Origin: Bacteroidales bacterium
GTDB taxonomy: Bacteria; Bacteroidota; Bacteroidia; Bacteroidales; TTA-H9
Length of the DNA: 64,000 nt
Assembly (NCBI GenBank): GCA_028689615.1
Contig: JAQVCV010000007.1
Location: 1-64,000 of the forward strand
Direction: 5' to 3'
A program made the position numbers and the translations under genes. The notes under the pieces were generated by a model. The model did not search any database. It had not been told where the DNA came from and saw only the letters and a program-made list of their open reading frames with translations. Of the stretch, positions 59,833 to 64,000 are shown one piece after another (within the stretch, counting starts at the first letter, position 1; every line of letters starts with the position of its first letter).

Positions 59833-61014
59833 CTACATTAATTTTTGGTAAACCTGCCACCATCTGTCGGGCAGATCGTTGTTGCAGGCGGCTTGGTAGT
59901 CGGCGTAGGAGCAGGCAACAAGATAATGTCTGGCAAATTTTGTCTGAAGGTATGCAGGGCAGGTCACCTCCATCCACCAACGGTTGCTTCTGACACTTTT
60001 GTAAAACACTACTTCATCTTTCTGACCCTCGATGGCAACGTGAAATTTCATGTAGTGATCCTGGTCTTTTGTTTTGACGGGGAAGTCGTTCATCCGGTTG
60101 TAAAATCCCTCAACAAAATACCACAGCATTTGCCCAAGCAGATGTGCTGTTTGGCCTTCCTGGTCTTTTTCGGGGTCGTATTCATATATACCAACCGAGG
60201 TTAGTTTATCGCTCATGCCCGCAAAACGCATCATTTGGCAAAGCTGCTCGCCGTAAAATCCATTGGGAGAGGCGTTAATACATCCTGGTGCGTCGCTCCT
60301 TCTGACGGCGGAAACGTCAACAGAAAGCATGTCGGCGTTGCGCACCATGGGTTCAATTTCTTCGATGTTTTGATTCACGAACCCCAGTCGGTAAATATCG
60401 AAAAACATATTTTTCATAAGCTTAATGGCATCCTGATCAACAAAATAGGTTTGATAACCAATGTTGGTGTAATTGAAAAGGTAGTTTGGCTGGTGCAGGA
60501 TGATACGGCTAAGCCATGATTGCGACGGGGCGTCTGCTTCCTCGCCTCCAAGATCGAAGCGGGGGTCAACGGAAGCAATGTTGATGATCTGACCCATGTT
60601 TTCGTAGGCCTTGTAATTGGCCCACGAAAGATGTTGTCCCCCTCCCAGGATGATAGGGATGATGCTGCTTTCGAGCAGTGCTCCAACAATTTCCGATAAT
60701 GCCGCCCAGGTATCTTCAAGGCTCGAGCCAGTTTGCATATTACCCAGATCGGCTATCTTCATCTGTTTGCGTGCCGGGAATAACTTATAGAAGTATTTTC
60801 TGATTTCATCGGGTCCGTTATTCTGAGTCGGTTGCGCATCTCTGCCTCGATTCTCGGCAATTCCGATCAGCACCAGATCGGCCTCCGACAGGTCAGGGAA
60901 TTGCCCTTGGGTGGTGTATGCTTTGATTTGATGGCCAACTCGCAAATGACTATACGATTCGGGATCGAATACTTCTGGCGTTAAGGGCTTAAAATACAGC
61001 GAAATGTCGTTCAT
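59833..61014 (-). CDS. Arginase/formimidoylglutamase-family homologue with degenerate metal site
   Basis: A 393-aa ureohydrolase-fold protein. In true family members the two Mn ions are held by GGDHS, DAHxD and DxD. Here the corresponding motifs are GGGQHLS, DPRFD (D150, R152, D154) and VDVS (D233, S235), so several ligands are replaced. The rest of the fold (ILGGGQHLSWANYKAY, IASVDPRFDLG, NMFFDIYRLG, MLSVDVSAVRRSDAPG) remains. This combination is shared by a Bacteroidota family often annotated as formimidoylglutamase and next to topA. It may be non-catalytic. A TTG upstream at 61023 is possible; the ATG at 61014 was taken. Confidence 0.8.
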   Translation of the reverse strand: MNDISLYFKPLTPEVFDPESYSHLRVGHQIKAYTTQGQFPDLSEADLVLIGIAENRGRDAQPTQNNGPDEIRKYFYKLFPARKQMKIADLGNMQTGSSLEDTWAALSEIVGALLESSIIPIILGGGQHLSWANYKAYENMGQIINIASVDPRFDLGGEEADAPSQSWLSRIILHQPNYLFNYTNIGYQTYFVDQDAIKLMKNMFFDIYRLGFVNQNIEEIEPMVRNADMLSVDVSAVRRSDAPGCINASPNGFYGEQLCQMMRFAGMSDKLTSVGIYEYDPEKDQEGQTAHLLGQMLWYFVEGFYNRMNDFPVKTKDQDHYMKFHVAIEGQKDEVVFYKSVRSNRWWMEVTCPAYLQTKFARHYLVACSYADYQAACNNDLPDRWWQVYQKLM

Positions 61015-61183
61015 TTCAGACAAATTTCTAATTGGTTCGTTGCACTTTTATACACGATTTGAGAAAAAAAGTTGCCCAGCCACGTCATTCTTTGATCCTT
61101 TCGGTTTATCCCGATGGTTATGAGTGGGTATGGCACCTGACAATACCTTATAAGGGAAGCGGCAGGTTCTGCAGATTAGGGGG

Positions 61184-63679
61184 TTATTCTTTCTTTGTGC
61201 TTTTGGTGGTTTTTTTTGGAGTAGCCTCTTTCTTTCCTCCGGGTGTTGTGGAGCTGGTTTTTTTGGCTGTGGTTTTTTTTGCAGCCACAGTCTCCTTCGC
61301 CACTTTTTTTTCAGCGGGAACCTTTTTTTCTGTAGCGGATTCCTTTGTTTTTTTTGTGGTAGTTTTTTTCTTTCCCTTTGATGTTGGCGACTCTTCAGCA
61401 AGGCGGTAACAATCTTGCAGAGTGAGTTTTGCGGGATCAGCCCCTTTCGGGATTTTTATGTTCCCTTTTTTGCAGGCAATGTAAGGACCAAAACGTCCGG
61501 TACGAACAACTACATCGGGGTCTTCATTAAAAGTTTTGATCACACTCAAACGGTCTTTTTCGTCTTTGGCAAAGATGATTTCAATGGCTTCCTTTTCGTC
61601 AACTGTTCCCGGATCAACGGATGCTGGCAAACTGTAGAATTTTTTTCGATAAAGCAGATAGGGGCCAAAGCGTCCAATTGCACAGGTGATTTCGTCGTTG
61701 TTAAGGCTGCCAACCAATCGTGGAAATTTTAGCAGGTCAAGGGCTTCTTCAAGGGTGATTGTGTCCATCGATTGTCCCTTTTTAAGCCCTGCAAAGCGGG
61801 GTTTTTCGCCCGTCGGGTTTTCTGTTTCACCCAATTGAACAACCGGCCCGAATCTGGCTAGTTTCACCGCTACCTTTTTTCCTGTAACGGGATCAGTTCC
61901 AAGGTCTCTTTCCCCCCTTACTTTTTCGGTGTTTTCAATGGCAGCATCCACCATTTTGTGGAAAGGGGTATAAAAACTGGCGATCATCTTGTTCCACTTA
62001 AGGCGCCCCTCTGCAATTTCGTCCAGTTCTTTTTCGGCATTCGCGGTGAACTGATAATTCACTATATCAGGGAAATTGGCTACAAGGTATTGGTTTACAA
62101 GGTTGCCAATGTCTGTCGGAAAGAGTTTCCCCTTGTCCACTCCAATTTTTTCAGTTTTTGTTTTGGCAGATGTTTTTTCGTTTTCCAGTGTCAACACCTG
62201 ATATTGCCTGATGGTTCCCTGGCGTTCGCCTTTTTCTACGTATTCTCTTTTTTGAATAGTGCTGATGGTTGGCGCGTAGGTTGAGGGGCGCCCGATTCCA
62301 AGCTCTTCAAGCTTTTTCACCAGGCTGGCTTCAGAGTATCGCGGCGGATGTTGCGAGAATTTTTGTGTTGCTGTGATCGTGCCGGCTGTGAGAGCTTCTC
62401 CAACAGCCACAGGGGGGAGCAGTCCTTCGGTATCTTCGTTGAGTTCATCGTCGGTCGATTCGGAATATACCCGCAAAAACCCGTCGAATTTTATCACTTC
62501 GCCTTTTGCAACAAATTCTTCTTTCCTGGTTGTGCTGATAGCAATGGTTATTGTGGTGCGTTCCAGTTCGGCGTCAGACATTTGCGATGCAATGGCTCTT
62601 TTCCAGATCAGATCGTAAAGTCTTCTTTGCCCATCGTCGGTTCCAGCTTCAGGTTGGTTGAAGTAGGTTGGTCGAATGGCTTCGTGTGCCTCCTGTGCTC
62701 CCTTGGTTTTTGTGGCGAAGCGACGTGTGTGGCTGTAAGAATCGCCGTAAAGACTGACGATTTCACGCTTTGCTGAAGATATGGCCAGATCGCTCAGGTT
62801 TACACTGTCGGTACGCATGTATGTAATGTGCCCCGCCTCATAAAGTTGTTGTGCCAGCGACATGGTTCGGGCCACTGTATAACCAAGTTTCCGGGCCGCC
62901 TCCTGCTGGAGCGTGGAGGTGGTGAAGGGCGGTGCCGGCGATCGTTTGGCTGGTTTTTTCTCAACCGATGCAACAGAGTACCGTGCTAAGGCTATCGATT
63001 TTAGAAATTGGAGGGTTTCGTCTGAGGTGGCAAAACGTTTGTTGAGCTCGGCCATCAGCGTTCCTTCTCCTTTTGCATTGACAACATTAAACAACCCAGT
63101 AGTTCTGAACCATGTGGTTGCCTTAAAATCTTTGATCTCCTCCTCTCTTTCTACAATTAGACGAACCGCTACCGATTGCACTCTGCCGGCTGATAAAGAG
63201 GGCTTTACCTTTTTCCATAAAACTGGCGATAGCTCAAATCCAACCAGCCGATCCAGAACACGGCGGGCTTGTTGAGCATCAACCAGATTTACATCGATGG
63301 TGCGTGGATTTTCTATCGCCCGTGTAATAGCTTCTTTTGTAATTTCATGGAATACAATTCTCTTCGTTTTTTTTACATCCAGTTTCAGGGTTTCGGCAAG
63401 GTGCCAGCTTATGGCTTCCCCTTCCCGGTCTTCATCGGATGCCAGCCAGACGGTTTCTGCCTGCGAGGCGGCCTTTTTCAAATCTGATACCACCTTGGTT
63501 TTATCTGATGGAACTTCATAGTCGGGTTTGAATCCATTTTCGATATCAACGCCCATTTGATTCTTTTTGCTCAAATCGCGTATGTGTCCAAAACTCGACT
63601 TCACTACAAAGTCTTTACCCAGAAAACCTTCAATGGTTTTGGCTTTTGCCGGAGACTCAACGATGACAAGGTTTTTCAC
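61184..63679 (-). CDS. topA: DNA topoisomerase I with lysine-rich tail
   Basis: An 831-aa type IA topoisomerase. The start codon is GTG (63677-63679): VKNLVIVESPAKAKTIEGFLG is the exact TopA beginning, and the only ATG upstream overlaps the -7 box at 63716. Motifs: TOPRIM SDEDREGEAISWHL, active-site Tyr in YMRTDSVNLSD, and the C-terminal repeats FGPYLLYRKKFYSLP and FGPYIACKKGNIKIP. No zinc-finger Cys pairs are present. The final ~65 residues are Lys/Ala/Thr-rich (KKTTTKKTKESATEKKV..), like a histone H1 tail, and may add DNA affinity. It relaxes negative supercoils. Confidence 0.95.
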   Translation of the reverse strand: MKNLVIVESPAKAKTIEGFLGKDFVVKSSFGHIRDLSKKNQMGVDIENGFKPDYEVPSDKTKVVSDLKKAASQAETVWLASDEDREGEAISWHLAETLKLDVKKTKRIVFHEITKEAITRAIENPRTIDVNLVDAQQARRVLDRLVGFELSPVLWKKVKPSLSAGRVQSVAVRLIVEREEEIKDFKATTWFRTTGLFNVVNAKGEGTLMAELNKRFATSDETLQFLKSIALARYSVASVEKKPAKRSPAPPFTTSTLQQEAARKLGYTVARTMSLAQQLYEAGHITYMRTDSVNLSDLAISSAKREIVSLYGDSYSHTRRFATKTKGAQEAHEAIRPTYFNQPEAGTDDGQRRLYDLIWKRAIASQMSDAELERTTITIAISTTRKEEFVAKGEVIKFDGFLRVYSESTDDELNEDTEGLLPPVAVGEALTAGTITATQKFSQHPPRYSEASLVKKLEELGIGRPSTYAPTISTIQKREYVEKGERQGTIRQYQVLTLENEKTSAKTKTEKIGVDKGKLFPTDIGNLVNQYLVANFPDIVNYQFTANAEKELDEIAEGRLKWNKMIASFYTPFHKMVDAAIENTEKVRGERDLGTDPVTGKKVAVKLARFGPVVQLGETENPTGEKPRFAGLKKGQSMDTITLEEALDLLKFPRLVGSLNNDEITCAIGRFGPYLLYRKKFYSLPASVDPGTVDEKEAIEIIFAKDEKDRLSVIKTFNEDPDVVVRTGRFGPYIACKKGNIKIPKGADPAKLTLQDCYRLAEESPTSKGKKKTTTKKTKESATEKKVPAEKKVAKETVAAKKTTAKKTSSTTPGGKKEATPKKTTKSTKKE

Positions 63680-63715
63680 TGCTTCTGAAATTATAAATTG
63701 TATGCAAATGCGGTG

Positions 63716-63747
63716 CAAAGGTATAACAATAGGTTGATCTGATTCAA
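63716..63747 (-). promoter_or_regulatory. topA promoter (TTG, 21 bp, TACCTTTG)
   Basis: Minus-strand TACCTTTG (63716-63723) and TTG (63745-63747). It places the transcript start near 63709, which fixes the GTG start. Confidence 0.65.
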
Positions 63748-63793
63748 CATCGGTGTTGGCAAACTGTTGAGCGAGGTGCTCAAATCTTTTGTT

Positions 63794-63801
63794 TAATTTT
63801 G
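63794..63801 (+). promoter_or_regulatory. -7 box (TAATTTTG) for miaB
   Basis: TAATTTTG, with a TTG 24 bp upstream (63767). The leader would include a 7-bp inverted repeat, GCGCTTC (63807-63813) / GAAGCGC (63825-63831). Confidence 0.4.
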
Positions 63802-63862
63802 CCGCGGCGCTTCGCCTGTCGGGTGAAGCGCATTGTTGTAATTATAATTAAATGAATAGTTT

Positions 63863-64000
63863 ATGTCTGTTGAGAAGACCTTCTATATAGAAACGTATGG
63901 CTGCCAGATGAATTTTTCTGATAGTGAAATCGTGGCCTCTGTACTGCACAAGTCGGGTTATGAACAATCTGCTGACCCTTCCAAGGCTTCATTGGTTCTT
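63863..64000 (+). CDS. miaB: tRNA-2-methylthio-N6-dimethylallyladenosine synthase (3' end outside window)
   Basis: Forty-six codons at the right edge with no stop: [20 protein letters not shown] then [25 protein letters not shown] is the hallmark of the methylthiotransferase N-terminal domain, with the first Cys of the auxiliary [4Fe-4S] cluster. MiaB methylthiolates i6A37 in tRNAs. RimO or MtaB are alternatives; the NSxFS/D..EIV pattern and ETYGCQMN favour MiaB. It is preceded by the -7 box at 63794 and is divergent from topA. Confidence 0.85.
   Translation, partial: MSVEKTFYIETYGCQMNFSDSEIVASVLHKSGYEQSADPSKASLVL

Noticed and set aside
61032..61409. 125-codon plus-strand frame opposite the topA tail
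   Set aside because: Phe/Val-rich translation is the antisense of the Lys-rich TopA tail; shadow frame.

Overview
The window comes from a Bacteroidota genome. The evidence is a TonB-dependent receptor with an N-terminal carboxypeptidase-regulatory-like domain, a DUF3109 protein, a lysyl-tRNA synthetase with a C-terminal extension, the neighbour pair topA / degenerate arginase-like gene, and repeated promoters of the Bacteroidota type (-7 box TAnnTTTG, sometimes with a TTG near -33) rather than Shine-Dalgarno-led starts. A multihaem cytochrome c/cytochrome b pair and a NuoE/NuoF/GltD-type flavin complex suggest an anaerobic or facultative life style, probably in or near the Bacteroidales/Marinilabiliales. 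This placement is inference; no rRNA is present. I found no tRNA, rRNA or CRISPR array.

Layout. 1-3869 (+): a membrane redox pair (multihaem cytochrome c, cut by the window edge, and cytochrome b) and a TonB-dependent receptor. 3929-7454 (-): mtnA, a response regulator-histidine kinase, an aldo/keto reductase and a small secreted protein. 7558-11029 (+): a U32 peptidase-family protein and lysS, with a small membrane protein in between on the minus strand. 11074-13242 (-): proline dehydrogenase and a divergent metA. 13427-19095 (+): acyl-CoA synthetase, a lipid A-type acyltransferase and a transglutaminase-like lipoprotein. 19112-21212 (-): gltX, folB and a Cys-rich CWC protein. 21359-24240 (+): two outer-membrane proteins, followed by 760 bp of non-coding repeats (an 8-bp tandem array, REP-like palindromes, an 83-bp tandem repeat). 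25002-30302: a sigma-54 type two-component system divergent from an FtsX/MacB-type permease.

30926-33992 is AT-rich accessory DNA: an Eco47II-like type II restriction-modification system whose methyltransferase carries its own MerR-like DNA-binding domain, followed by a 507-bp element with perfect 13-bp inverted ends flanked by perfect 36-bp direct repeats. 34045-40078 (-) encodes a three-gene NAD(P)H/flavin/Fe-S complex whose largest subunit fuses ferredoxin, GltD-like and molybdopterin-oxidoreductase-like modules; the last appears to have lost its catalytic position. Upstream lies a 1,419-aa protein with three related N-terminal repeats, two receiver-like domains and a PEP-synthase-type ATP-binding domain. 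gdhA follows (+).

46134-54849 (-) is a cell-surface polysaccharide cluster (O-antigen ligase/polymerase, four glycosyltransferases, flippase, acyltransferase) with mostly overlapping genes, headed by a DUF4340 protein. 54956-64000 is housekeeping: alpha/beta hydrolase, outer-membrane protein, tatC, a DUF2148 ferredoxin-like protein, a RuvC-fold-like protein, a tRNA methyltransferase, rimM, the degenerate arginase homologue, topA, and the first 46 codons of miaB, which run off the right edge.

The most unusual items are the terminal-inverted-repeat element at 33363-33941, the repeat cluster at 24265-24861, the redox fusion subunit at 34045-37728, the multidomain PEP-synthase-like protein, and the arginase homologue with missing metal ligands.
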